Assembly: GCF_000016645.1 (NCBI RefSeq)
Contig: NC_009441.1
Location: 2,170,001-2,234,000 of the forward strand
Length of the DNA: 64,000 nucleotides
Direction of reading: 5' to 3'
Source: Flavobacterium johnsoniae UW101
GTDB taxonomy: Bacteria; Bacteroidota; Bacteroidia; Flavobacteriales; Flavobacteriaceae
A program made the translations under genes and the position numbers. The notes under the pieces were generated by a model. The model had not been told where the DNA came from and searched no databases. It was given only the letters and a program-made list of their open reading frames with translations. Shown here one piece after another: positions 8,398 through 17,445 of the stretch. Within the stretch, counting starts at the first letter, position 1. Each line of letters starts with the position of its first letter.

Positions 8398-8811
8398 TTA
8401 TTTTTTTACTAATGAGGCGATTGTGATGCCTTCCATTGCCTTTAAAGTTTTGTCTCTAATAAGCATTAAACCGTGACGCAGACTGCATTCAGACTCGGTT
8501 TTGCAATCAGAACAAGGCTCGTAAAAATTTAAAGAAGCACATGGCAAAAGTGCAATTGCACCGTCAAATAATCGGTGAATTTCTGCCAGAGTGATGTCAT
8601 TTTTGGATTTTATCAAATAGTATCCGCCAAATTTTCCCTGCTTACTGCTTACAAAACGTCCTCGTTTTAGATCTAATAGAATCTGTTCTAAAAACTTTTT
8701 AGGAATATTAGCGCCATCAGCAATTTCCACAGTTCTGGAAATGTGATTTTCGTCTTGTTCTGCTAAATAAAGTAAGGCCTTAAGGGCGTATTTTGCTTTA
8801 TGTGATAACAT
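8398..8811 (-). CDS. Rrf2 family transcriptional regulator
   Basis: A 137-residue Rrf2-type regulator. The N-terminal winged helix starts MLSHKAKYALKALLYLA and includes the G-G-Y-Y-L wing (about 62-66). The C-terminal part has Cys91, Cys100, Cys103 and Cys109. In Rrf2 members such as IscR three clustered Cys bind an Fe-S cluster, while CymR-type members sense cysteine status through a partner. The extra cysteine makes cluster or thiol sensing plausible here. It is transcribed toward the TonB receptor gene, 89 bases before the leader ORF, and is the obvious candidate to control that promoter. Confidence 0.9.
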   Translation of the reverse strand: MLSHKAKYALKALLYLAEQDENHISRTVEIADGANIPKKFLEQILLDLKRGRFVSSKQGKFGGYYLIKSKNDITLAEIHRLFDGAIALLPCASLNFYEPCSDCKTESECSLRHGLMLIRDKTLKAMEGITIASLVKK

Positions 8812-8893
8812 CTATATTGAATTGTAATTTGTAAAAGTATGAAATTATTAATTATTGTTAACTGAAAACTGTGACTGAAAACTTTTTTCTTTT

Positions 8894-9712
8894 CTACCAG
8901 CTTCCTCCAGAACCTCCTCCAGAGAATCCGCCTCCGCCAAATCCACCGCCGAAGCCTCCGCCTCCGCCAGATGATCCGCCTCCAAAACCTCCAAATCCAC
9001 CGCCGCTGCTTCTGCCAAGACTGCTTAAAAGAATTACATCCATCAGGCTTGGGCCTCCGCCATTGCTGCCAGAATTTCCTCCACCGCCTCTTTTGCCTCT
9101 TGAAAGTAAAATTAAAACAATTACAACAATAACAATAAAGGGCAGTATTGGGAAATCGTTTCCTTTAGACTGTTTGCGTTCACCTTTATATTTTCCTTTA
9201 AAGACATCAAAAAGTGCATCCGCACCTTTATCAAGTCCGCGGTAATAACTTCCTGCTTTAAATTCAGGGATAATAATATTTCTGGTAATTTCGCCGCCAA
9301 TTCCTGCCGTCAAACGATCTTCTAAACCATAACCAGGAGAAATCCAGATTCTTCTTTCGGCTTTAGCCAATAAAATTAATACACCATTATCTTCTTTAGC
9401 CTGTCCAATTCCCCATTCCTGCGCCCATTTTGGTGTCAGGATTCCAATATCTTCGCCTTTAAGGCTTTCGATGGTAATAACAACAATTTGAGTTGAGGTT
9501 GAATCTGAGTAACGAATTAATTTTTCTTCTAATTGTGTTTTTTCAGAAGCACTTAAAACGTTGGCATAATCGTAAACAGAAGTTTGAAAATCAGGTTTTT
9601 TTGGAATATCAAATTGTGCAAAAATAGTATTGCAGATAAAAAACGCGATAAACAAAAAACTAAACTGAAAAATTCTATTGGAATTTGAGATTGTATTTTT
9701 GGAATTTTTCAT
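8894..9712 (-). CDS. TPM-domain (YgcG-like) protein with Gly-rich tail
   Basis: A 272-residue protein with an N-terminal hydrophobic signal (to about 33, FAQ), a TPM domain (about 38-165, with VYDYANVLSASEK near its start), one membrane segment (about 190-206) and a glycine/serine-rich tail. This is the architecture of YgcG-like proteins, in which the TPM domain faces the periplasm. The Gly-rich tail produces a long proline-rich antisense frame that is not a gene. Its start is 4 bases from the next TPM gene, and with LemA at 10240 it forms a LemA-TPM-TPM unit. Role unknown; membrane quality control has been suggested for the family. Confidence 0.9.
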   Translation of the reverse strand: MKNSKNTISNSNRIFQFSFLFIAFFICNTIFAQFDIPKKPDFQTSVYDYANVLSASEKTQLEEKLIRYSDSTSTQIVVITIESLKGEDIGILTPKWAQEWGIGQAKEDNGVLILLAKAERRIWISPGYGLEDRLTAGIGGEITRNIIIPEFKAGSYYRGLDKGADALFDVFKGKYKGERKQSKGNDFPILPFIVIVVIVLILLSRGKRGGGGNSGSNGGGPSLMDVILLSSLGRSSGGGFGGFGGGSSGGGGGFGGGFGGGGFSGGGSGGSW

Positions 9713-9715
9713 TAT

Positions 9716-10153
9716 TTATCCTTTAGAGATTTCGTTAGATAATTCGTTTATATCGTCTTCCTGAGATGGGAAATATTTTTTAAGCTGTTCACCGGCATTC
9801 AAAATACCGTCTACAATTCCTTGTTTAAAATTGCCGGCTTTAAAATGATTTGTCATAATGTCTTTTGTGCAATGCCAAAAGTCATCAGCAACAAGATCAT
9901 TAATTCCTTTATCGCCGCAAATCACGAAGTTTTTATCTTCAACTGCAAAATAGAGCAGTACGCCATTCTGCAATTTAGTTTCATTCATTCGTAATTCATG
10001 AAAAACTTCTAAAGCTCTGTCGAAATGGACTTTAGAAGTTGTTTTTTCTATATGTACTCTAATTTCGCCAGAAGTGTTATTTTCGGCCATGCGAATAGCT
10101 TCAACAATTTCGTGTTCTTCTTCTTTGGTTAAAAAATCTTCTACTTTTGACAT
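9716..10153 (-). CDS. TPM-domain protein, soluble
   Basis: A 145-residue single TPM domain without signal peptide or membrane helix. N-terminal MSKVEDFLTKEEEHEIVEAI is followed by the strand-rich core (SGEIRVHIE, NGVLLYFAVEDKNFVICGDKGI). It sits between LemA and the larger TPM protein; the 3-base gap to the latter indicates translational coupling. Probably cytoplasmic, unlike its partner. Confidence 0.88.
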   Translation of the reverse strand: MSKVEDFLTKEEEHEIVEAIRMAENNTSGEIRVHIEKTTSKVHFDRALEVFHELRMNETKLQNGVLLYFAVEDKNFVICGDKGINDLVADDFWHCTKDIMTNHFKAGNFKQGIVDGILNAGEQLKKYFPSQEDDINELSNEISKG

Positions 10154-10163
10154 GGAAATTATT

Positions 10164-10230
10164 TTAGAGTTTAGATTGTAGATTTTAGATTGCAGATTAA
10201 ATCTGAAATCTAAAATCGCTAATCAAAAAT
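10164..10230. repeat. Heptamer-period repeat, head to head
   Basis: Tandem 7-base units (TAGATTG, TAGATTT, TAGATTG, CAGATTA) turn at about 10198 into complementary units (ATCTGAA, ATCTAAA, ATCGCTA). The array fills the gap between LemA and the small TPM gene, making a large imperfect palindrome inside a probable operon. Confidence 0.7.
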
Positions 10231-10239
10231 ATTAAATCT

Positions 10240-10824
10240 TTAGAATTTTACTTCAACTGGCTTGTCTGCTCCTGTAGAAGCTTCGAAGTATGGTTTTTCT
10301 TTATACTCGCTCAAGAACCAGTTATTAGGAATTTTTAAAACATATCCGTTGTAAACTTGTACAGCTTCGTTAAAACGAGTTCTAGCTGTTAAAATCTGAT
10401 TTTCTGTACTTGCCAGTTCATCCTGTAATTTTAGGAAGTTTTCATTAGCTTTTAAAGTTGGGTATTGCTCAACAGAAACTAATAATCTAGATAATGAAGA
10501 ACTTACACCGCTTTGTGCCTGGTTAAATTGTGCTAATTGCTCTGGAGTTACATTGCTTGGATCAATTGTTACAGATGTAGCTTTTGCACGAGCTTCGATT
10601 ACCGCTGTTAAAGTTGATTTTTCAAAATCAGCAGCACCTTTTACTGTGTTTACTAAATTTCCAATAAGGTCATTACGTCTTTGGTAAGCCGTTTGTACGT
10701 TACCCCATTCTTTATTTACAGCCTGACTGTGTTGTAAAGCAGTATTTTTAATTCCAATCGACCAAAATGCGATGATAGCGATAAATGCTACAATAATTCC
10801 AACAGGGATTAACCACTTTTTCAT
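10240..10824 (-). CDS. LemA family protein
   Basis: A 194-residue LemA protein. One N-terminal membrane helix (about 5-24) precedes the LemA domain with the conserved QRRNDLIGNLVNTVKG and VEQYPTLKANENFL segments, close to the family's usual length. It is the first gene of a LemA-TPM-TPM unit read leftward and lies 33 bases after the MerR-type regulator. It is closer to the classical LemA than the copy at 31-579. Confidence 0.95.
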   Translation of the reverse strand: MKKWLIPVGIIVAFIAIIAFWSIGIKNTALQHSQAVNKEWGNVQTAYQRRNDLIGNLVNTVKGAADFEKSTLTAVIEARAKATSVTIDPSNVTPEQLAQFNQAQSGVSSSLSRLLVSVEQYPTLKANENFLKLQDELASTENQILTARTRFNEAVQVYNGYVLKIPNNWFLSEYKEKPYFEASTGADKPVEVKF

Positions 10825-10857
10825 ATTTGTTTAATTTAAGTTTATTTCTATTTTTAA

Positions 10858-11190
10858 TTACAATTCGTTTTTGATGTCGTTCAGTTGCGTTTTTATCGAC
10901 TCTAATTTACGTATTATTTCGAATTTATCTAACGTTTTCTTCTGACCTTCTTTTAAATGCGTTTTGGCTCCTTCAAGTGTAAAACCTCTTTCTTTTACCA
11001 AGTGATAAATCAATTGAAGATTGGTTATATCTTCCGGAGTAAACATTCTGTTGCCTTTGGCGTTCTTTTTAGGTTTCAGGATATCAAATTCGCTGTCCCA
11101 AAATCGTATCAAGGATGCATTGACATTAAAGGCTTTGGCTACTTCGCCAATGCTGTAATATCTTTTATCTTTTGAAAGCTCAATATGCAT
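10858..11190 (-). CDS. MerR family transcriptional regulator
   Basis: A 110-residue MerR-type regulator with the N-terminal helix-turn-helix (YYSIGEVAKAFNVNASLIRFWD, residues about 11-32), the wing, and a short C-terminal helix for dimerisation. It has no effector domain, as is usual for the Bacteroidota proteins of this size. It lies 46 bases after the M23 peptidase gene and just before LemA. Its target is unknown. Confidence 0.9.
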   Translation of the reverse strand: MHIELSKDKRYYSIGEVAKAFNVNASLIRFWDSEFDILKPKKNAKGNRMFTPEDITNLQLIYHLVKERGFTLEGAKTHLKEGQKKTLDKFEIIRKLESIKTQLNDIKNEL

Positions 11191-11236
11191 GTTTTTTTAT
11201 TTCTAATTTATTTCAAAAATAATACTTTTTGCAGTA

Positions 11237-12214
11237 TTAATCTAATGACTGATTTTCCTGATTTGCCATTTGCGAAATTGCGACGTATTCTGCTGCCGAA
11301 ATATTGCCGTAATAGAAGTTCAGCGGGTTTACGACTTTTCCATCTTTATGTACTTCGTAATGACAATGTGGCCCTTCAGATCTTCCTGTACTTCCTACAT
11401 AACCTATAACGTCGCCTCTTTTGACTTTTTGTCCGGGTCTGCAGTTGTATTTGCTTAAATGCGCATACAAACTTTCATATCCAAAACCGTGCCTGATCAC
11501 AACATGGTTTCCAAAGCCCGAAGCAGTGTCATCTGCTCTTGCCACAACGCCGTCACCAGTGGCATAAACCGGAGCTCCGGTGTTGGCAGTAAAATCCATT
11601 CCGTTGTGCATTTTTCTCACTTTTGTAAAAGGATCAATTCTGTATCCAAAACCAGAAGCAACACGTTTTAAATTTTCATTCTGAACAGGCTGAATTGCCG
11701 GAATCGCCAATAATAAACTTTCTTTTGCTCCGGCTAATTTCAATATTTCATCTAATGATTTAGATTGAATTGCTAATTCTTTTGAAAGTTTATCTACTCT
11801 TTTTGTGGTATTTAAAACCAGCTGAGAGTTGTTGTAACCTTCTAATGCTTTATATTTTTCAGGATTTCTAAAACCCGCTTTTCTAATAGAATCGGGAATT
11901 TCTGCTTTATTAAAATAAACCCGGTAAATATTATTATCTCGTTCTTCCAGGGCATCTGCTGCAGCGTCGATTTCGTCCAGTTTTTTATTCAAAATCGAAT
12001 ATTGAAGTTTTAAATTTTCAATTTCACGTGCCTGAAGCCGATCTTTTGGAGTTTCAAAGTAAGGTGTGTTAATTAAAAGTACAAAAACTAAAAAGCCAAA
12101 CAATGCCGAAGCTACTAAAAACAGTAATGCGTAACCAATTTTTATTCTTTTTCTGGTTTTTATTTTCGTATAAGCCAGATTTTCTGAGTCGTAATAATAT
12201 TTTACTTTCGCCAT
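11237..12214 (-). CDS. M23 family metallopeptidase
   Basis: A 325-residue membrane-anchored peptidoglycan endopeptidase. One transmembrane helix (about 27-50) is followed by a coiled-coil region (about 60-150) and a C-terminal M23 (LytM) domain (about 190-300). The zinc motifs are complete: H-N-G-M-D (HxxxD), the H-G-F-G-Y-E-S-L-Y-A-H-L segment and the H-C-H motif in GPHCHYEVH. Anchored M23 enzymes cut cross-links in the periplasm. The divergent neighbour is alaS; 12215-12496 holds the two promoters. Confidence 0.93.
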   Translation of the reverse strand: MAKVKYYYDSENLAYTKIKTRKRIKIGYALLFLVASALFGFLVFVLLINTPYFETPKDRLQAREIENLKLQYSILNKKLDEIDAAADALEERDNNIYRVYFNKAEIPDSIRKAGFRNPEKYKALEGYNNSQLVLNTTKRVDKLSKELAIQSKSLDEILKLAGAKESLLLAIPAIQPVQNENLKRVASGFGYRIDPFTKVRKMHNGMDFTANTGAPVYATGDGVVARADDTASGFGNHVVIRHGFGYESLYAHLSKYNCRPGQKVKRGDVIGYVGSTGRSEGPHCHYEVHKDGKVVNPLNFYYGNISAAEYVAISQMANQENQSLD

Positions 12215-12496
12215 ATTTTAAAATACGCTATTTTTGCAGCTTGTAAAATAACTTAGACGAACAAAATGGCTAAATGCTGCAGTTATTCGGGGACTTTTTT
12301 ACAAGAACAAAATAATTTGATAATTTGGGGGGAATTACATAAATTATATAATGCGCAAAATAGGCAATTTATTGTTGTAAAACATAAGTTTTTAATTTTC
12401 GATTTTAAAATTAACGAATTATTAATTTGATAGAATTTCTAATTGTCACATTATCAAATCAACACATTTTAAACAGACACATTTTCTAATTTAAAT

Positions 12497-15136
12497 ATGA
12501 AATCACAAGACGTACGTAAACAATTTTTAGATTTTTTTGAGAGTAAAGGTCATACTATTGTTCCTTCAGCTCCTATTGTACTTAAAGACGACCCAACCTT
12601 AATGTTCAATAACTCGGGAATGGCCCAGTTTAAAGAATTTTTCTTAGGAAACGGAACTCCAAAAAGTCCTAGAATAGCCGATACGCAAAAATGTCTTCGT
12701 GTTTCAGGAAAACATAACGATCTTGAAGAAGTAGGTATTGATACGTACCACCACACTATGTTTGAGATGTTAGGAAACTGGTCTTTTGGTGATTACTTCA
12801 AAAAAGAAGCAATTAACTGGGCTTGGGAACTATTGACAGAAGTATATAAAATTCCAAAAGAGAATCTTTATGTTTCTGTTTTTGAAGGAAGTAAAGAAGA
12901 TAACGTTCCGTTTGACCAGGAAGCTTGGGATATCTGGAAAACATTAATCGACGAGGACAGAATTATTCTTGGAAATAAAAAAGATAATTTCTGGGAAATG
13001 GGAGACCAAGGACCATGCGGACCTTGTTCTGAAATTCACGTTGATTTACGTTCTGCAGAAGAAAAAGCTTTAGTTTCTGGAAAAAGTCTGGTAAACAATG
13101 ATCACCCGCAAGTTGTTGAAATCTGGAATAACGTATTCATGGAATTCAACCGTAAAGCAGATGGTTCGTTAGAAAAACTTCCTGCACAGCACGTAGATAC
13201 CGGAATGGGATTTGAGCGTTTGTGTATGGCATTGCAAGGAAAAACATCAAACTATGATACTGATGTTTTCATGCCTTTAATTAGAGAAATCGAAACGATT
13301 ACAGGTGCAAAATATACAACTAATGATGTAACAGGCATTAGTGAAGAACAAAATAAAATGAATATTGCTATTCGTGTAGTGGCAGATCACGTTCGTGCGG
13401 TAGCATTTGCTATTGCAGATGGTCAGTTGCCATCTAACACAGGAGCTGGTTATGTAATTCGCAGAATTTTACGTCGTGCTATTCGTTACGGATTTACTTT
13501 CTTAGGGACAAAAGAGCCGTTTATCTATAAATTGGTTGAAACTTTAAGCGAGCAGATGGGAGATTCTTTCCCGGAAATCAGAACGCAGAAAGCACTTTGT
13601 TCGAATGTAATTCGTGAAGAAGAAAATTCATTCCTGAAAACATTAGATCAGGGATTAATTCTTTTAGATGCTGTAATTTTAAATAATACAGGAGATACAA
13701 TTGATGGTAAAAAAGCTTTCGAATTGTACGATACATACGGTTTCCCGATTGATTTAACCGCTTTGATTCTTTCTGAAAGAGGATTGAAATTGGACGAAGA
13801 AGGATTCCAGGAACAATTGCAATTACAAAAAGAAAGATCTCGTGCAGCATCAAAAGTGACTGCTGGAGACTGGAATGTAATTGTAGAAGATGATATTCAG
13901 GAATTTGTTGGATATGACAGATTATCACAACAAGTAAAAATCACAAAATACCGCAGAGTTGAAAGTGTTAAAGATGGTGAGATTTTCCAATTGGTTTTCA
14001 ATGCAACGCCATTTTATGGAGAAAGCGGAGGACAAACAGGAGATAAAGGATATCTGGAAGCTCAAAACGGTGATATCGTCTATATTATCGATACTAAAAA
14101 AGAGAATAACCAAACGATACATTTAACACAATCGTTACCGGAAAATATTACTGGGACTTTTAATGCAGTTGTTGATGCAAACCAGAGAGCTAAAACTTCG
14201 TCAAATCACTCGGCTACACACTTATTGCACCAAGGTTTACGTAAGATTTTAGGAACGCACATTGAGCAGAAAGGATCGATGGTAAGAAATGCTTCATTGC
14301 GTTTTGACTTTTCTCACTTCTCTAAAGTGACTGATGAAGAGTTGTTAGAAGTAGAAAACTTTGTAAATGCAAGGATTCGTGAGAGTTTGCCATTAATCGA
14401 AAAAAGAGCTATTCCAAAAGAACAAGCTCTTGAAGATGGAGCAATTGCTTTGTTTGGAGAGAAATACGGTGATCTAGTTCGTACTATTAAATTTGGAGAT
14501 TCTGTCGAATTATGCGGAGGAACTCACGTTGCCAATACATCTGATATCTGGCATTTTAAAATTGTTTCAGAAGGAGCTGTTGCAGCTGGAATTAGAAGGA
14601 TAGAGGCAATTACTAGTGAAGCAGCAAAAGAATATTTTGAGTCTCAGGCTGTTTCTTTAGCAGAAATTAAAGAAGCACTTAAAAATGCTCAGGATCCGGT
14701 AAAATCGATCTTGGCATTACAAGACGAAAATGCACAGTTGAAAAAACAATTAGAAGCTTTATTAAAAGATAAAGCTAAAAATATGAAAGCTGATTTAGCT
14801 AAAGAATTACAAGAAATCAATGGCGTTCAGTTTTTAGCAAAACAAGTTGATTTAAACCCAGAAGGAGCAAAAGATTTAGCTTACGAATTAGGTGGTTCTT
14901 ATAACAACTTATTTGTAGTTTTCGCAACGGCTCATGAAGGAAAACCAATGTTAACTTGTTACATCTCTAAAGAAATTGTAGCATCCAAAAATCTAAACGC
15001 AGGACAAGTTGTTCGCGAATTAGGTAAATACATCCAAGGCGGCGGCGGCGGACAGCCTTTCTTCGCTACAGCTGGAGGTAAAAATGTTGATGGAATTGGG
15101 GAAGCTTTAGCTAAAGCGGTGGATTTTGTTAAATAG
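12497..15136 (+). CDS. alaS: Alanyl-tRNA synthetase
   Basis: An 879-residue alanine-tRNA ligase, full family length. The class II catalytic domain occupies about 1-250 ([19 protein letters not shown], then [11 protein letters not shown] and GNWSFGDYF). The editing domain carries the zinc-binding HxxxH (HSATH, from residue 571) and CGGTH (from 673). The C-terminal DHHA1/C-Ala part ends with the [14 protein letters not shown] motif. It attaches alanine to tRNA-Ala in the cytoplasm and clears mischarged Ser and Gly. The 282-base upstream gap is shared with the divergent M23 gene. Confidence 0.99.
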
Positions 15137-15146
15137 TTAAAGAGGC

Positions 15147-15178
15147 GAAGGTTCTAAGATACTAAGGGACTAAGTTTT
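15147..15178. repeat. Heptamer-period repeat
   Basis: Units of the form CTAAGAT / ACTAAGG / GACTAAG follow the alaS stop codon. A reverse-complement relative occurs at 15376-15416, so the two flank the palindromes of this gap. Confidence 0.6.
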
Positions 15179-15192
15179 TTATAATTCATAAC

Positions 15193-15225
15193 AAACCCGA
15201 CAGGTTTTTAAAACCTGTCGGGTTT
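15193..15225. terminator. 33-bp hairpin repeat, likely alaS terminator
   Basis: AAACCCGACAGGTTTT and its perfect complement are separated by one T. The same 33 bases recur exactly at 47589-47621 between two other converging genes. It is probably a repeated bidirectional terminator. Confidence 0.75.
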
Positions 15226-15243
15226 TGCATTTAATATGGATTC

Positions 15244-15372
15244 AATAGCGTCCAGCTTTAGCTGGATGACGAAATGGGGAATAATTAAAAAGGCTTTAGC
15301 CAAAACATAATGTTTGGCTAAAGCCTTTCAATTTTAATTTTATCATTCATCCAGCTAAAGCGGGACGCTATT
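15244..15372. repeat. Nested palindromic element
   Basis: Outer arms at 15244-15269 and 15347-15372 (26 bp each, one mismatch, containing GCTTTAGCTGGATGA) enclose an inner hairpin at 15289-15328 (AAAGGCTTTAGCCAAAACAT and its near complement). Both stems share the core GCTTTAGC. No ORF is inside. It resembles a non-autonomous palindromic repeat element. Confidence 0.7.
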
Positions 15373-15375
15373 CAA

Positions 15376-15416
15376 AAAACTTAGTCTCTTAGCTGCTTAG
15401 CACCTCAGAACCTTTA
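15376..15416. repeat. Heptamer-period repeat (complement)
   Basis: Units CTTAGTC, TCTTAGC, TGCTTAG and CACCTCAG are related to the complement of the array at 15147-15178, completing a long imperfect palindrome across the gap between alaS and the ABC transporter gene. Confidence 0.55.
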
Positions 15417-15422
15417 GAAAAT

Positions 15423-17168
15423 CTATTTACGCTCCCCAATTTGCTGGCGCCACATTGCATAATACAATCCTTTTTCAACAATTAAATCTTCGTGTTTACC
15501 TTGCTCGATGATTTTACCTTGTTCCAGAACAAAAATTCTGTCAGCGTGCATAACGGTTGATAAACGGTGAGCGATTAAAACCGTGATTCGGTTTTTGTCT
15601 GAGATATTTCGAATCGTATCGTTGATTTCTTCTTCGGTAATTGAATCCAAAGCAGAAGTTGCTTCATCAAAAATCAATAAATTCGGATTTCTAAGAATAG
15701 CTCTGGCGATAGATAAACGCTGTTTTTCTCCACCCGAAACTTTAATTCCGCCTTCACCAATTGTAGTATTTAAACCATCTTCGGCACGTCTTAAAAGTTT
15801 GTCGCAGCTTGCTCGTTTTAAAGCGTCGTATAAATCCTCGTCGGTTGCATTTGGTTTAACAAACAATAAGTTTTCGCGAATAGTTCCTGAAAACAATTGC
15901 GCATCCTGAGTTACAAATCCAAGTTGTTTTCTCAGATCAAGCAAATCAATATCTGTTGAATCAATATCATTGTAAAGAACCTGACCTTCCGCTGGAGTGT
16001 ATAAACCAACTAATAGTTTTACTAAAGTTGTTTTTCCGGAACCAGACGGACCAACAAACGCAACAGTCTGTCCTTGTTTAATTTCGAAATTGATATTTTC
16101 TACAGCTTTAAATTTGGCTGTTTTATGCTGAAAACTCACATTTGAGAATAACAATGACTGAATTGCTCCAACGTGTTTTGGATTCTGCGGACGAAATTCT
16201 TTTGGAGCACTTAATAAAGTTTTGAAATTCTCCATAGATACTTTGGTTTCATTCAATGCAATAATGAAATTTCCAAGTTCCTGAAGCGGACCAAAAATGA
16301 AAAATGTAAAGAAAACCATTGTAAGCAAATCACCCACAATAATTTTTCCTCCAAATAAGAAATAGTACAAAGTAAAAACCACACAAGTTCTTAAAAAGTG
16401 AACTGTTGTTCCCTGAATAAAACTTAAGCTTCGAATAAATCTGATTTTTTCTAATTCTAACTGCAGGATTTTAAAAGTGTTTAGATTTAAACGCTTCTCT
16501 TCCTGATAAGTCAAACCAAGACTTTTTACCAATTCGATGTTTCGTAAACTTTCGGTTGTAGAACCCGCCAAAGCATTAGTTTGGTTTACGATTTTTTTCG
16601 AAACAATTTTAATCTTTTTCCCCAGATAAGAGCTTACCAAAGCAATAATTGGTGCCGTAATTAAAAAGATAATCGAGATTCTGTAATCAATGCGGGCAAC
16701 ATAAAGAATTACAAATATAAATCCGATAATGGTTTGAAAAATAAGCGAAATAGAAAGTGTAATCAGTTTTTCTGAATCAGAACGTACTTTGGTTAATTTA
16801 CTCAAAGTTTCACCGCTTCGCTGATCTTCAAATTCAGCATAAGGAAGATCTAAAGATTTTTTAATTCCGTCAGTATACATTTGAGCGCCGGTTCTTTGAA
16901 TCACGACATTGGTAAAGTAATCCTGAAAGTTTTTGGTAATTCTAGAAATCATGGCCGCACCAAGTGAAAGCCCAAGCCAGAAAGATAAAGATTTAATAAA
17001 GCCGGCAGCATTTCCGTCGTATTTATGCAGACCAACCCCGCAGTCCTGCATTAATTTACCAGTAATAATAGAATCTGATAAACTGAAACAAATGTTTATC
17101 GAGGCCATAATCAAAGCAAAAAACAATAAAAGTTTATGTTTGATTATGTAAGAATATAATAATTTCAT
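15423..17168 (-). CDS. ABC transporter, fused permease and ATPase
   Basis: A 581-residue half-transporter of the MsbA/exporter type. Six membrane helices span about residues 1-310. The nucleotide-binding domain follows, with Walker A GPSGSGKTT (about 374), signature VSGGEKQR (about 478), Walker B LLIFDEAT and H-loop IAHRLSTV. It would act as a homodimer pumping lipids or small hydrophobic compounds outward. Substrate cannot be told from sequence. It converges on alaS. A candidate -7 element (TACTTTTG on the minus strand, 17194-17201) lies upstream. Confidence 0.93.
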   Translation of the reverse strand: MKLLYSYIIKHKLLLFFALIMASINICFSLSDSIITGKLMQDCGVGLHKYDGNAAGFIKSLSFWLGLSLGAAMISRITKNFQDYFTNVVIQRTGAQMYTDGIKKSLDLPYAEFEDQRSGETLSKLTKVRSDSEKLITLSISLIFQTIIGFIFVILYVARIDYRISIIFLITAPIIALVSSYLGKKIKIVSKKIVNQTNALAGSTTESLRNIELVKSLGLTYQEEKRLNLNTFKILQLELEKIRFIRSLSFIQGTTVHFLRTCVVFTLYYFLFGGKIIVGDLLTMVFFTFFIFGPLQELGNFIIALNETKVSMENFKTLLSAPKEFRPQNPKHVGAIQSLLFSNVSFQHKTAKFKAVENINFEIKQGQTVAFVGPSGSGKTTLVKLLVGLYTPAEGQVLYNDIDSTDIDLLDLRKQLGFVTQDAQLFSGTIRENLLFVKPNATDEDLYDALKRASCDKLLRRAEDGLNTTIGEGGIKVSGGEKQRLSIARAILRNPNLLIFDEATSALDSITEEEINDTIRNISDKNRITVLIAHRLSTVMHADRIFVLEQGKIIEQGKHEDLIVEKGLYYAMWRQQIGERK

Positions 17169-17193
17169 AGAGTATTTAAAAAAATGGAAGATG

Positions 17194-17201
17194 CAAAAGT
17201 A
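17194..17201 (-). promoter_or_regulatory. Candidate -7 element for the ABC transporter
   Basis: The minus strand reads TACTTTTG (TAnnTTTG), 26 bases before the start codon. No clear -33 TTG is seen. Confidence 0.4.
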
Positions 17202-17445
17202 AGCAATTGTTTTAGTTTCTGAAGTTCATTTTTGTTATTAAAAATCTAATTTTTTTACAGATGCAGTTATCAACGCTTTTTTGAGGTTTGGTTTCTTACC
17301 AAATAGAATTATGCATATATTTTGATAAGTATTAGTGTGTTAAGAAATGTTAGAGTAGTGTTGTTTATCTTAATGTGGAATCCCGTAAGGTTTTGATTTT
17401 TGGTTGTGTTATGTTTGCTGCAGTAATAAATTTAACAAAGTCAAA

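Noticed and set aside
8871..9245. Proline-rich 124-codon ORF on the plus strand
   Set aside because: It is the antisense of the glycine-rich tail of the TPM protein; the proline pattern mirrors GGN codons.
17404..17445. Upstream TTG start for the YD-like lipoprotein
   Set aside because: It would place 14 residues before the signal peptide and lipobox.
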